Assembly: GCA_002493835.1 (NCBI GenBank)
Contig: DLAA01000105.1
Span: forward strand, 47,284 to 52,547
Length of the DNA: 5,264 nt
From: Lachnospiraceae bacterium UBA7060
GTDB lineage: Bacteria; Bacillota; Clostridia; Lachnospirales; Lachnospiraceae
Direction: 5' to 3'
The notes below the pieces were generated by a model. It had not been told where the DNA came from and ran no database searches. It saw only the letters and a list, made by a program, of their open reading frames with translations. Positions 5,094-5,264 of the stretch are shown in pieces. Both the position numbers and the translations under genes were made by a program. The first letter of the stretch is position 1; each line of letters starts with the position of its first letter.

Positions 5094-5111
5094 ATGGACA
5101 GAGCACGGTGA
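5094..5111 (+). CDS. Five-codon leader ORF, or the frameshifted true start of recombinase 3
   Basis: ATG 5094 sits 9 bases after GAGGAGGG, the best start signal in the region, but encodes only MDRAR before TGA 5109-5111. That stop overlaps the GTG (5108-5110) beginning the recombinase frame as GTGA, the classic form for translational coupling. Alternatively one G has been lost from the CGG-TG step: with an added G the ATG frame would continue straight into VKVVGYVRVST. Confidence 0.4.
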   Translation: MDRAR

Positions 5112-5264
5112 AGGTTGTGGGCTACGTCAGAGTATCGACTGACAGTCAAGTAAGGCATGGGTATTCCTTGGACGAGCAGAGGGAGGAGATTGAGAGATAC
5201 TGTAATATTCAAAATTATAACCTGTTGGAGATATTTTCGGACGAGGGGGGGGGGGGGGGGGGGG
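5108..5264 (+). CDS. Large serine recombinase 3, N-terminal part only
   Basis: The frame from GTG 5108 encodes a clear resolvase N-terminus: GYVRVSTDSQVRHGYSLDEQ with the catalytic serine in RVST, followed by a helix (REEIERYCNIQNY) and the strand LLEIFSDEG. In this family DEG normally continues into a GxSG-like turn, but here the sequence turns into a G homopolymer, so the last codons are unreliable. GTG 5108 is the only standard start between the in-frame TAA 5090-5092 and the conserved motif. The frame has no ribosome binding site of its own at normal distance and probably relies on the leader at 5094. It is third in a tandem of serine recombinases on one strand, 128 bases after recombinase 2 with no terminator between. 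Confidence 0.88.
   Translation, partial: MKVVGYVRVSTDSQVRHGYSLDEQREEIERYCNIQNYNLLEIFSDEGGGGGG
5245..5264. repeat. Run of 20 G at the window end, probable artefact
   Basis: The window ends in 20 consecutive G, starting exactly where the recombinase 3 DEG motif is read. No other G-run in the window comes close to this length. Two-colour sequencing reports loss of signal as G, so a read-end or assembly artefact is the most likely cause. Confidence 0.8.

Noticed and set aside
4861..5142. 93-codon plus-strand ORF overlapping the recombinase 2 end and recombinase 3 start
   Set aside because: Its first part is recombinase 2 in another frame, its end is recombinase 3 in another frame, and the middle has no domain-like pattern.
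1..5264. tRNA, rRNA, CRISPR or insertion-sequence transposase
   Set aside because: No cloverleaf or rRNA-like sequence, no regularly spaced repeats and no DDE-type transposase were seen on reading both strands.

Overview
The window looks like accessory, mobile-element DNA from a low-G+C Gram-positive bacterium, most likely a clostridial or Lachnospiraceae-type Firmicute. The clues are AT-rich coding sequence, purine-rich Shine-Dalgarno sites, large serine recombinases of the clostridial type, a PdaA/NodB-type polysaccharide deacetylase fragment, and two operators resembling the Gram-positive LexA (DinR) box. The organism assignment is inference. The window ends in a run of 20 G that looks artificial, so it probably lies at a contig end.

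Layout. Positions 1-63 hold the last 20 codons of an unidentified gene, followed by an intrinsic terminator (84-120). Positions 121-643 hold no convincing gene. They do contain a 27-nt hairpin, a near-consensus sigma-A promoter (358-386) with one LexA-like box in its spacer and another 32 bp upstream, and just downstream of the start site a nested long hairpin (415-478) that could be a structured RNA. Positions 644-1050 hold a small unrecognised gene that seems to carry a one-base frameshift near its 5' end. A strong terminator (1135-1167) separates it from a two-gene unit: an 89-aa accessory protein and a 546-codon large serine recombinase (1465-3105).

The recombinase frame runs into the internal part of a polysaccharide deacetylase gene (about 3035-3304). 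This fragment keeps the metal-binding HSxxH and RPPY motifs but lacks both ends. A second recombinase unit starts immediately after it: a promoter that overlaps the junction, a 57-codon small ORF, and a 498-aa serine recombinase (3483-4979). A third serine recombinase starts at 5108, preceded by a hairpin framing the ribosome binding site and a 5-codon leader ORF that overlaps the start codon. It is cut off by the poly-G run.

Reading of the whole. Three large serine recombinases lie in tandem on one strand, with a slice of a chromosomal gene between the first and second. The simplest model is that two integrated elements, or two integration events, used conserved codons of one deacetylase gene as attachment sites. 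The left element ends at the 3' end of recombinase 1 and the right element begins with recombinase 2. Recombinases 2 and 3 have no terminator between them and may form one integration module, as in known elements with multiple serine recombinases.
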